Positions 24,242 through 32,603 of a stretch of 64,000 nt of DNA are shown here, piece by piece; positions within the stretch are counted from its first letter, which is position 1; every line of letters begins with the position of its first letter. Origin of the DNA: Tardiphaga sp052076105 (GTDB lineage Bacteria; Pseudomonadota; Alphaproteobacteria; Rhizobiales; Xanthobacteraceae). Location: contig NZ_CP197245.1 of the NCBI RefSeq assembly GCF_052076105.1, positions 1,302,001 through 1,366,000 of the forward strand, read 5' to 3'. Position numbers and translations under genes: made by a program. The notes beneath the pieces are model-generated. The model ran no database searches, was not told the origin of the DNA, and was given only the letters and a program-made list of their open reading frames with translations.

Positions 24242-26105
24242 ATTCGACGCTTGCTGGTAGCAGTGGAGGCACCGCGAAGCCGTCGAGAGGGGCTAACAAC
24301 GTCGCTTCGGTCTCAGGGCAAACTGCCAAGTCTGGCGATGCTATCAGCGGGCCTGGCGGCGACGAAGGTGGCACGAGCACGTCGCACAACGCGTCCGTCA
24401 GTCGCGCACGCGGACCCAAATGCGTGAAATTGTGGTCGGCATCCGGGATGATTGACATCGACGCGTTCGGGTAGTCGCGCAGCCGGGCACCTTTTCTTCC
24501 CATATAGGTGCGGAATTCGCCCAGCCCGTGATCTCCTTCCGAAAATATCATCGCTAGGCGAACGCCACGATTTTCGAGAATTCGGAAACGGCGATGACCT
24601 TCTTTAAAGAGGTTCAGGCCGGGGGCGCCCGCCGGGATTTGGACAGGTTTCGGTGACATCATTCGAATGAGGCGTGTCGAGACACGGATGGCCGCAGCTT
24701 TGACACGCAAATTGCCTGACAGCAGTCGTCTCAGGTTGCGTTTGCTGAAAAGCATCGATATCGAACCACCGATGGTTCGATGGGCCGATAGCAGCGCTTC
24801 TGCGACAGTCTCCCGGGGGTCCCAAACAAAGCGCATATTGTTGATGACGACAACTTTTCGAATGCGCTCGTCTTGCACAGCTGTTTGGAAGGCGGTGTAG
24901 GCGCCACTGCAGCGTCCGACCAGAGCGATAGGGCCGGCATCGAGCTTCTCAACATAGTCGATTGCATGACCGACGTCAGCAATCTGCTCATCCGAATAGA
25001 TGACTTCGGCCGGGGCGCTTGCCGAAGCCGGACTGTCGCCGATGCCGCCTGCGTCGAATCTAAACGAAGCGACACCGCGCTGAGCGAGGGAGCGCGCCTG
25101 TTCTACCGTCGTGCGACCCCAGCCGATGTGATAATCGCGCCCGGAATTAGCGAGGATCGCGATAGCTGAAGGCCTTCGGCCGAGCGGCTGACAGAGGATG
25201 CCGAAGAGCCGCTCGTCTGGACCGAATCGAGTTGGTAATTCCTGATAGTGAGGACCAGCGATTGGCCGCGCTGGCTCAAGCGCCTTGGCAGAAGAATTGA
25301 CGTCTGCCGTCGGAAGATGCGCGAGATCGTGGATCCATGACACGATGCGTGTCAGCGTCCCGAGCTGTGGTTCAGCCAGAGTCGGATCTGCAAGGATCGT
25401 TTCGTAACCCGTGTAGTCGATGTAGGAAACATCGGCTCCGAGCGTCTTGAAGTGGTTGCCGATCGAGCTGTCGCGAGACAATTGACCGCGCTCGACCAAA
25501 AGGACTTTGTTGGCAGGGGGCTGAGTAGCTCGCGTGAGATCGATGGCTTTGATCGCCGCGACGCGGCTGCTTGCCAGTGAAATGCCCGCGACGCGATACT
25601 GGTTGTCGTCGAGAGGGTCCGGCCCGATACCGATCCGCTCGGTCAACATGCGCGACCAGGCTTGAAGTTCACGAAGATAGGTGCGGCCTTTTACTAATGG
25701 CGCCATCAAGACCGTTGCTGTGACGCCGGGCGCTTCGGGTCCGAGTTGAGCGGCCAGACTCGCGCCAAAGCCCTGTCCGACCAGAACGAGTTCGATTCCG
25801 GGATTGTGTTCTCGCAGGAATGCAATGCACTGACGGGCAGCAACGAGCCAGTCGTTGATGCCTTCGGCGTCGCCAACCGGATCGATGGCATCTGCAGTGC
25901 CGGGATAATCGAATCTGAGGCAGGCATGGCCTGCTGCAGCAATGCTCTCGGCCAAAGCGCGCCATGTGGCACGGGTACAGAATTCTTCGTACCCGATCGG
26001 CGCTAGCAACAGCACCGCCTTGCGACCTTGCTGATGAATGCGGCCTGCATGATAGAAGCCGCCGAAAGTGTCAAACGTTACCGGTATGCCATATCGGGAA
26101 GTCAT
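24240..26105 (-). CDS. double alpha/beta-hydrolase protein with Gly and Cys at the nucleophile positions
   Basis: A 621-residue protein of two tandem alpha/beta-hydrolase domains (about 1-265 and 285-580). In the first, the nucleophile elbow reads G110-Q-G112-F-G114, so no Ser/Cys/Asp is present and the domain is probably catalytically dead or structural. In the second it reads G397-R-C399-S-G401, a cysteine nucleophile, with plausible triad partners Asp525 and His558 (PDADHNF). Cys-type thioesterase domains often transfer acyl groups to amines as well as to water. The ATG at 26105 is used; the frame to 26183 adds a poor leader. It is divergent from the carrier-protein operon, 516 bp away, and may act on the carrier-bound acyl group. 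That link is inference. Confidence 0.85.
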   Translation of the reverse strand: MTSRYGIPVTFDTFGGFYHAGRIHQQGRKAVLLLAPIGYEEFCTRATWRALAESIAAAGHACLRFDYPGTADAIDPVGDAEGINDWLVAARQCIAFLREHNPGIELVLVGQGFGASLAAQLGPEAPGVTATVLMAPLVKGRTYLRELQAWSRMLTERIGIGPDPLDDNQYRVAGISLASSRVAAIKAIDLTRATQPPANKVLLVERGQLSRDSSIGNHFKTLGADVSYIDYTGYETILADPTLAEPQLGTLTRIVSWIHDLAHLPTADVNSSAKALEPARPIAGPHYQELPTRFGPDERLFGILCQPLGRRPSAIAILANSGRDYHIGWGRTTVEQARSLAQRGVASFRFDAGGIGDSPASASAPAEVIYSDEQIADVGHAIDYVEKLDAGPIALVGRCSGAYTAFQTAVQDERIRKVVVINNMRFVWDPRETVAEALLSAHRTIGGSISMLFSKRNLRRLLSGNLRVKAAAIRVSTRLIRMMSPKPVQIPAGAPGLNLFKEGHRRFRILENRGVRLAMIFSEGDHGLGEFRTYMGRKGARLRDYPNASMSIIPDADHNFTHLGPRARLTDALCDVLVPPSSPPGPLIASPDLAVCPETEATLLAPLDGFAVPPLLPASVE

Positions 26106-26621
26106 GATCTGGAAGCATCGCCGTTCGTCTAAAAAATTCGTTCGTCGAATTGGCTGGCATTTGATTGTTTTAGTTATCAGCAATCAGCCCTGGATGACGT
26201 CCATGCCTTAACTCACGGGTGACGAAACTGTCATCTAATATCACTTTCTATTATTAATGTATGTTCAGCGCTGCGCGTTTAGCCGTTCGCTAACCGATCA
26301 GAGACAAATGTCGTCGTTTCGATAACCTTTCGTCAATCATTAGGCCTCCGTCGGACGATTTGTAGGTCCCATCCTCGGGCCACAGTGGCTTGTGTGGCTG
26401 CGCACAGAATCGCAACTGCACTAACTCGCAGCAAATCGACCAAGGCGTCAATTTTGCGCATTTGCATCCTCATTTTGTTAAGCTTGGTGCCGGATCGATC
26501 TGTTGCATTTGAGACTTTTTACGATTTTCTCGACATTTAGCTGATATCGCTCGATTTGCTCTAACGCCGCTCCCAGTCTTTGGCGAAGCGGTGGGCTTCA
26601 TATAATTGTGGAGGAAAAGTT
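26106..26621. other. 516-bp AT-rich intergenic region between divergent hydrolase and carrier-protein genes
   Basis: No coding region is supported here. The stretch 26220-26560 is clearly richer in A+T than the surroundings (for example ATCACTTTCTATTATTAATG), a pattern of a regulatory region or an insertion boundary. It must contain the promoters of both divergent units, but no -35/-10 pair stands out and no inverted repeat is convincing. The 3' end carries the GGAGGA ribosome binding site (26610-26615) of the carrier-protein gene. Confidence 0.6.
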
Positions 26622-26867
26622 ATGCGTGATCGTGTCCGCGCCATTGTCGGATCAATGAATCTTCTCCCCGTTCCGGTTGATGGCCTGTCCGATCAGGACA
26701 ATCTGTTCGATGCGGGCATGACATCTTTCGGCTCTGTTCAGCTGATGATGGCAATCGAGGAAGAATTCGATATCGAATTTCCCAACAGTCTGCTGACTCG
26801 CAAGACATTCGCGACGCTTGGTGGATTGGTTTCTGCTGTCGATCAGCTCGTCGGTCAGAAAGTCTGA
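26622..26867 (+). CDS. acyl/aminoacyl carrier protein (phosphopantetheine-binding)
   Basis: An 81-residue stand-alone carrier protein. The phosphopantetheine attachment serine is Ser35 in DNLFDAGMTSFGSVQLM; GMTS replaces the usual DSL of fatty-acid ACP, as is common in peptidyl or specialised carrier proteins. The four-helix pattern and the acidic EEEFDIEF segment are retained. The ATG at 26622 lies 6 bases after GGAGGA. The stop is 4 bp from the flavoprotein gene, and the aminoacyl-carrier ligase follows, so this is its likely partner: it would be loaded with an amino acid on the phosphopantetheine thiol. Confidence 0.92.
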   Translation: MRDRVRAIVGSMNLLPVPVDGLSDQDNLFDAGMTSFGSVQLMMAIEEEFDIEFPNSLLTRKTFATLGGLVSAVDQLVGQKV

Positions 26868-26871
26868 CGTC

Positions 26872-28080
26872 ATGATCACGGGCGCGGTGAAGCAAGATAT
26901 TAACGTCCCCGAAATCGCATCCTGGCGTGACGCGATGCAGCGGATTGCCAGCGACGTTGCCGCGCCAAACGCCGTTCTTGCGGACCGAACCGCGACGTTT
27001 CCAGCGCAGACATTTGAAGCTCTTCGCCGGAACGGCATGCTCGGCTTGATGGTGCCCAAAGGCCTTGGTGGCCAGGAATTAGGATTACGCAAGATCGCTG
27101 ATCTTTGCGCTATTCTCGCGGGTGCATGCGGTGCGAGCGGCATGATTTACGCGATGCATCAGATCAAGCTTTCAAGCCTGGTCGCGCATGGCATGCAAAC
27201 GGACTATCATCGTGCCCTGATGCGCGATGTGGCCGCGGAGCAGTTGTTGATCGCGTCGTCGACCACAGAGGCTGGCATCGGCGGCGATCTGCGGATCTCG
27301 AACTGCGCGATAGAAACCGCGGGCGACCAGGTTTCGCTGACCAAGCAGGCAAGCGTCCTGTCATACGCCATGGAGGCTGACATCATCATGGCGACCGCAC
27401 GTCGCAGTCCGACGTCGGTCGGCTCCGACCAGGTCCTGATTGCACTGCGTCGTGGCGACTATCAACTGGAACGCACCGGTGAGTGGGATACGCTGGGCAT
27501 GCGCGCCACGTGCTCCGAGGGTTTCTTGCTGACGGCAACGGCCGGGGTCGATCAGATCTTTCCAAAGCCATTTCACGAGATAGCAGTGCAATCCATGTTA
27601 GCCACCGCGCATGTATTGTGGGCTAGCGTCTGGTTTGGGATCGCGACCAATGCCCTGTCGCGCGCGCATGCCTCGGTTCGCGCAACAGCGCGCCGCATGC
27701 CGTCCGATTTCGCAGGGCCGCTGCCAGGCGCCGTTCGACTGGCCGAGGCCACCGCAAAATTACAGACCTTCAAGTCGACGCTCGTTGCGCATATCGAACG
27801 ATTCGAGACGGCGAAACGTAACGAAGATGATCTCAGCTCGATCAATTTCGCGATCGAGATGAACAATCTTAAGGTCATGGCCTCGACCATGGCCGTCGAT
27901 GTCGTGCGTGAAGCGTTGATGGTGACTGGCATCGCCGGTTATCGCAACGATGGACCATTTTCTGTCAGCCGCCATCTCAGAGACGTGTTGTCGGCGCCGC
28001 TGATGGTGGCGAACGACCGTATCCTCGCCAATACCGCTGGATTGGTGGTCGCGAGCCGGTTTGATTCAGGTCTGGAGTGA
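26872..28080 (+). CDS. acyl-CoA-dehydrogenase-like flavoprotein of the carrier-protein cluster
   Basis: A 402-residue acyl-CoA dehydrogenase-fold protein: helical N-domain (PAQTFEALRRNGMLGLMVPKGLGGQ), central beta-domain and helical C-domain (NDGPFSVSRHLRDVLSAPLM). The usual catalytic-Glu segment (YEGT/GTNE) near the C-terminus reads MVANDRI, so ordinary alpha,beta-dehydrogenation is not assured; such divergent members may act as oxidases or monooxygenases. The ATG at 26872 lies 4 bp after the carrier-protein stop, so translation is coupled. Flavoproteins of this fold oxidise carrier-bound aminoacyl thioesters in peptide-synthetase pathways. I infer a similar carrier-bound substrate here. Confidence 0.88.
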   Translation: MITGAVKQDINVPEIASWRDAMQRIASDVAAPNAVLADRTATFPAQTFEALRRNGMLGLMVPKGLGGQELGLRKIADLCAILAGACGASGMIYAMHQIKLSSLVAHGMQTDYHRALMRDVAAEQLLIASSTTEAGIGGDLRISNCAIETAGDQVSLTKQASVLSYAMEADIIMATARRSPTSVGSDQVLIALRRGDYQLERTGEWDTLGMRATCSEGFLLTATAGVDQIFPKPFHEIAVQSMLATAHVLWASVWFGIATNALSRAHASVRATARRMPSDFAGPLPGAVRLAEATAKLQTFKSTLVAHIERFETAKRNEDDLSSINFAIEMNNLKVMASTMAVDVVREALMVTGIAGYRNDGPFSVSRHLRDVLSAPLMVANDRILANTAGLVVASRFDSGLE

Positions 28081-28085
28081 TAGTG

Positions 28086-29015
28086 ATGAACGCGCCTGCT
28101 AAACCCATGCAAAGTCCGGAAGCATTTCTCAACGCTCTGTTCGACGAATCGATCCTGATCAAGACTGGCGTCGATGGCCTCTATGGCCGCGCCGGTGTGT
28201 TCGAAGATGTCATCGATCGGTTCGAAGACGCGGTGACGAAAATAGCAGTTGGCGATCAGGCCACGCGGATTCATTTTCCCCCGGGCATGCCACGCAAGAA
28301 TCTCGAGAAAGCAGGGTACCTGAAGAGCTTTCCGCAATTGGCAGGCTGCGTCCATTCGTTCATGGGTGACAATACCGACCATGCCAAGCTTGTCGGGATG
28401 ATCGAGCGGGGCGAAGACTGGACCGAGATGCAGGACGCGACGGAAGTCGCCCTGACGCCGGCTGCCTGTTACCCGCTATATCCCACCGTCGCGGCAGCGG
28501 GGCCGGTGCCGGAGGGAGGGCGGCTATTCGATCTCAAGTCATACTGTTTCCGTCATGAACCTTCGAAAGATCCGGGGCGGATGCAGCTGTTCCGGATGCG
28601 CGAATTCGTCCGTATCGGAACTGCCGACGAAGTGACGTCTTTCCGGGCCACGTGGCTCGAGCGCGGCGAAAAACTCATCGCCTCGTTGGGCTTGCCTTGC
28701 GTTATCGATCTGGCCAACGATCCGTTCTTCGGGCGCACCGGCCGTGTTCTGGCGTCGAGCCAGCGTGACCAGGGGCTGAAGTTTGAATTGCTGATCCCGG
28801 TCGCGAGCGATGAAAATCCGACGGCCTGTCTGTCTTTCAACTATCACCAGAACCATTTCGGCAGCCTGTGGGGCATGCATTTCGCGAACGGCGAGGTCGC
28901 GCATTCGGCCTGCGTCGGCTTCGGCCTGGAGCGGACGGCGCTGGCCCTGTTCCGTCACCACGGCACCAAGGTTGAAGCATGGCCTGCAGACGTCCGCCGC
29001 GTGTTGTGGGGCTAG
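28086..29015 (+). CDS. amino acid:[carrier protein] ligase (truncated class II seryl-tRNA-synthetase homologue)
   Basis: A 309-residue catalytic core of an atypical SerRS without the tRNA-binding N-terminal arm. Motif 2 is visible as FRHEPSKDPGRMQLFRMREF (155-174) and motif 3 as GFGLERTALALF (278-289). Zinc ligands of this family fall at C128 (AACYP), E173 and C276 (HSACVGF), a constant offset of three from those I recall for the Bradyrhizobium japonicum enzyme. Known members adenylate glycine or alanine and load it onto the phosphopantetheine of a dedicated carrier protein instead of tRNA. The carrier protein is two genes upstream. GGAG precedes the ATG at 28086; the in-frame GTG at 28077 is less likely. 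Confidence 0.95.
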   Translation: MNAPAKPMQSPEAFLNALFDESILIKTGVDGLYGRAGVFEDVIDRFEDAVTKIAVGDQATRIHFPPGMPRKNLEKAGYLKSFPQLAGCVHSFMGDNTDHAKLVGMIERGEDWTEMQDATEVALTPAACYPLYPTVAAAGPVPEGGRLFDLKSYCFRHEPSKDPGRMQLFRMREFVRIGTADEVTSFRATWLERGEKLIASLGLPCVIDLANDPFFGRTGRVLASSQRDQGLKFELLIPVASDENPTACLSFNYHQNHFGSLWGMHFANGEVAHSACVGFGLERTALALFRHHGTKVEAWPADVRRVLWG

Positions 29016-29018
29016 GCC

Positions 29019-30011
29019 TTGCAATCCGTTTGCGCCATCGAGGGACTGGATCCCGCAACTTACACGCGGCATGGACTGCACGATGCCGCGCGGAATTGGC
29101 CCGAGACGAACTGCTATGTCGATCTGCTGATCGAAGTGCTGGCCCAGCGCGGACATGATCCTCGCGCCGCGCTGGCTTTCACGGTCGCACAAGATTACGA
29201 AGGCGACCAGTTCACATTTTTCAAGGTTCCGTCCGCCGATCTTGCGTTGCTATACGGCGTGGAGGTCCTGGAGCTCGCGATCTTCGATCAATTGGAAGAT
29301 CACGCGCGCGTACAGTTGGCACGGGGGCGTCTGCCGCTGATCGAGGTCGATTCCTACTATTTGCCGGATACCCGGGGCATCACCTATCGCCATAGCCACA
29401 GCAAAACGACAATCGGCGTCAACGTTCTGGATTCGGCCAACCGCCGCCTCGATTACTTTCACAATGCCGGATACTTCCGCCTGGAAGGCGAGGATTTCGA
29501 CGCGCTATTGCGGCCGGCGCATGACAAGGGACTGCCGCTGTTCCCCTATGTCGAATTTATCAAGTTTGGTCCGGTCCCGTCTGCGCGCGAGCAAGTGGAA
29601 ATGTCGCGCATGCTGCTGGCGCACCATCTGCGTCGTCGTCCGGCGCAGAATCCGTTCACGGCATGGGGCGAGGTGATTGGTGTCGACATCGCTCGATTGA
29701 TGGAACGTCCAGCCGAGTGGTTTCACACTTACGCGTTCAGCACATTGCGCCAGGCCGGCGCCAATTTTGAACTGCTCGCGTCCTATTTGGCGTGGTTGCA
29801 AGAGCGGGGGCACCCGGTACCAGAACGCGCCAGGTTGGCCGCGGAAGCGATTGCCAGCGGCGCCAAGGTCATGCAGTTTCAGTTCGCCCGCGCATCAGCA
29901 CGAGGCAAGGTTCCTGATGTGACGGATGTCATCCGCCAGCTCGCGGCCGATTACGACATCGTCCTCGATGGTCTCGCGAACGATTTTGTTACTCGTGGCG
30001 CCGCCCTGTGA
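29019..30011 (+). CDS. DUF1839 family protein
   Basis: A 330-residue protein of unknown function that I recognise as DUF1839 (NWPETNCYVDLLIEVLAQRGHDP; FFKVPSADLALLYGVEV; LIEVDSYYLPDT; HNAGYFRLEGEDF). It has no signal peptide or membrane segment. The start is a TTG at 29019, 3 bp after the ligase stop; there is no in-frame ATG nearby. The family is typically found beside amino acid:[carrier protein] ligases. It could accept the carrier-bound aminoacyl group or hand it on, but no catalytic motif can be named. Confidence 0.85.
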   Translation: MQSVCAIEGLDPATYTRHGLHDAARNWPETNCYVDLLIEVLAQRGHDPRAALAFTVAQDYEGDQFTFFKVPSADLALLYGVEVLELAIFDQLEDHARVQLARGRLPLIEVDSYYLPDTRGITYRHSHSKTTIGVNVLDSANRRLDYFHNAGYFRLEGEDFDALLRPAHDKGLPLFPYVEFIKFGPVPSAREQVEMSRMLLAHHLRRRPAQNPFTAWGEVIGVDIARLMERPAEWFHTYAFSTLRQAGANFELLASYLAWLQERGHPVPERARLAAEAIASGAKVMQFQFARASARGKVPDVTDVIRQLAADYDIVLDGLANDFVTRGAAL

Positions 30012-30086
30012 TCGCAGCACGATCACCCATGCCGGCGCCTCATCATGGCATGATCTCGCCATGACGTTTTCGGCTCATTTATTGCC

Positions 30087-32549
30087 ATGACCGCCATCCG
30101 CTCCATAACGGAACGACAGGTGCAGTCGCTCGACAGCGGCTGGGAACTGGCGTTGTCGGCGCCTCAGGCCTGGCTGGAGCCGAGCGCGCTGAGTGAAGCC
30201 GTCTGGTTGCCCGCCATTGTCCCTGGGACGGCCGCCGGCGCGCTGCGCGCCCTCGGTCAATGGAGTTTCGATAGCCCTCAGCCGCTGCACGAAAAAGACG
30301 TATGGTACCGACTCCGCATCAGAGGGCAGGGCAAGCGCAAGTTGCGGTTTGAGGGGCTCGCGACATTCGCTGAGGTCTTCTTCGACGACAGGCCCATCCT
30401 GACCAGCAGCTCGATGTTCGAGCCATATGAGGCCGAGATCGTTCTCGACGGTGAGCATTGGGTCCATATCGCCTTCAGGAGCCTCCGCAAAGTGCTGGCG
30501 GAAGCCAAAGGCCCCCGGGCACGCTGGAAGACCATGATGATCGAGGAGCCGCGGCTGCGGTTCCTGCGCACAACGCTGATCGGTCATATGCCCGGCTGGT
30601 GTCCGCCAGTAGAGGTCGTTGGCCCGTATCGCCAGGTCCTCCTGATCGAGGAGGGGCCGATCGTGGCCCGCAATGTCGATCTGCGCGCGCAGCTGGAGCA
30701 AGCTGATGGTGTGCTTTCCATCTCGCTGGATTTGGAAGGCGTACCGGCGGACGCGATTCCGGTCCTCCGATGTGCCGGAGTGAGCGCACGGCTCATCCGG
30801 TCCGATCGGGAAACGACCTGGCGAGGGATGCTGCGTATTCCCGATGTTGCGCCATGGTGGCCGCACACGCATGGCACGCCGACGCTCCATGCGGTCGACA
30901 TCCAAATCGGCGAGGTCCATGTCGATCTCGGCCAGACGGGCTTTCGCAAAATCGAGCTCGACCGGGGATCGGATGGGCACGGATTTGCGATCCTTGTGAA
31001 CGGTGTGAGGATCTTCTGCCGCGGCGCGTGCTGGACCCCGATCGATATCGTCAGTCTGCAGGCGTCTGATGCCGACTACATCCGAGAGCTTCGCCTGGTG
31101 CAAAGCGCCGGCCTGAACATGCTGCGCCTTAGCGGCACGATGCTGTACGAGACGCCTGAATTCCATCGTGCTTGCGATGAGATGGGCATTCTCGTCTGGC
31201 AGGACGCGATGATGGCCAATTTTGATTATCCATCGGATACCGCATTCGCAGACACTATCCGCAGCGAGATCACGACGCTCCTGCGCCGACTGAGCGCGTC
31301 GCCGTCTTTGGCCGTTATGTGCGGCGGGAGTGAAGTTGGACAGCAGGCAGCGATGATGGGGTTGCCGCGCCAGATGCGCGACACACCGCTCGCCGAGAGG
31401 GTGATCCCCGAGATTCTTGCGCAATGGTCGGACGCCGTCTATGCGCCAGGTTCGCCGTCAGGAGGAGCGCTTCCGTTCGTGTCGGAAGCGGGGCCATCGC
31501 ACTACTACGGCGTCGGTGCCTATATGCGGCCACTCGACGACGCACGCCGAGCCAATGTCCGCTTTGCATCCGAATGCCTGGCTTTTGCTAACCTGCCGGA
31601 CGATCGCCAATTTGAATCCTGTCAACTCGATCCGAGCGCTGATCCGGTCCGTTGGCTAGGGCGTGTACCCCGCGACGGCGGTGCATCCTGGGATTTCGAG
31701 GACGTCCGCGAGTATTATCTAACGGCACTTTGGAACGAAGACGGCCGCAGCCTGCGCCACAGCGATTCCATGCGCTGGCGCCAATTGTCGCGAGCGATCG
31801 TCGCCGAGGTGATCGAACGCACCATCGATGAATGGCGCCGTCCGGCGTCCGCGACAGCGGGCGCACTGCTATGGCTGTGGCGCGACCTGTGGCCCGGTGC
31901 CGGCTGGGGTCTGGTGGATTCCGACGGGCGACCCAAGTCTGCGGTCTACGCCCTTCGGCGGGCTTCCTTGCCGCTGCGACTGTCGATCACGGACGAGGGC
32001 ACCAATGGGCTTTACCTGCACCTCGTCAACGACACGCCACACGCCGTCACCGGCAGGCTCGTTTTGCGTTGCCTGAAAGACGGCACGATACCGGTGATCG
32101 AAGCGGCCCGTGACGTGACGCTCGCGGCCCATGCAGGGCTTTCCATCGGGGCGTTCGACCTGTTCGATCGCTTCTTCGACGCGGGTCACTGTTATCGGTT
32201 TGGACCGGCCGCGCATGATGTGGTTCATGCGACGTTCGAGATGCCAACCGCAGGTCAGCCTGTCGAGGCTTTCCATTTTATTGGGATTCCCGCGGTCGAA
32301 TCCAATCATGCCATCAATGCGGTGCTTGGCGAAGATCGAAGCGGCTTCTTCCTGGAGCTCCAGACGGACGCAACAACGCGATTCGTCGAGATCGCGGACG
32401 ACAACTTTGTGCCCGACGACAATTACTTCCATCTCGTACCCGGACGTAAAAAAGTCGTTTGCTTCACACCGTCGTACCAAGCGGGCAAACACATGCGCCC
32501 TGCAGGGCGAGTCTCGGTGCTGGGCGGAAGCGGCGACGTCAACTACTGA
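30087..32549 (+). CDS. glycoside hydrolase family 2, beta-mannosidase-like protein
   Basis: An 820-residue GH2-type protein. Sugar-binding and immunoglobulin-like domains occupy about 1-300. The TIM barrel contains the acid/base Glu416 (MCGGSEVGQQ in place of the usual GNNE) and the nucleophile Glu496 (VRFASECLAF). C-terminal beta-domains follow. WDFEDVREYYL (554-564) is shared with beta-mannosidase relatives. No signal peptide is present, so it would act in the cytoplasm unless exported otherwise. It lies 75 bp after DUF1839 in the carrier-protein run. Cytoplasmic GH2 next to a membrane GT2 suggests glycan assembly or trimming, but the substrate is unknown. Confidence 0.88.
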   Translation: MTAIRSITERQVQSLDSGWELALSAPQAWLEPSALSEAVWLPAIVPGTAAGALRALGQWSFDSPQPLHEKDVWYRLRIRGQGKRKLRFEGLATFAEVFFDDRPILTSSSMFEPYEAEIVLDGEHWVHIAFRSLRKVLAEAKGPRARWKTMMIEEPRLRFLRTTLIGHMPGWCPPVEVVGPYRQVLLIEEGPIVARNVDLRAQLEQADGVLSISLDLEGVPADAIPVLRCAGVSARLIRSDRETTWRGMLRIPDVAPWWPHTHGTPTLHAVDIQIGEVHVDLGQTGFRKIELDRGSDGHGFAILVNGVRIFCRGACWTPIDIVSLQASDADYIRELRLVQSAGLNMLRLSGTMLYETPEFHRACDEMGILVWQDAMMANFDYPSDTAFADTIRSEITTLLRRLSASPSLAVMCGGSEVGQQAAMMGLPRQMRDTPLAERVIPEILAQWSDAVYAPGSPSGGALPFVSEAGPSHYYGVGAYMRPLDDARRANVRFASECLAFANLPDDRQFESCQLDPSADPVRWLGRVPRDGGASWDFEDVREYYLTALWNEDGRSLRHSDSMRWRQLSRAIVAEVIERTIDEWRRPASATAGALLWLWRDLWPGAGWGLVDSDGRPKSAVYALRRASLPLRLSITDEGTNGLYLHLVNDTPHAVTGRLVLRCLKDGTIPVIEAARDVTLAAHAGLSIGAFDLFDRFFDAGHCYRFGPAAHDVVHATFEMPTAGQPVEAFHFIGIPAVESNHAINAVLGEDRSGFFLELQTDATTRFVEIADDNFVPDDNYFHLVPGRKKVVCFTPSYQAGKHMRPAGRVSVLGGSGDVNY

Positions 32550-32603
32550 AGGGACGATCAGGGGGGCGACACACCGCGCCGCCGCGTTTGACTGGACGTA
32601 GGC

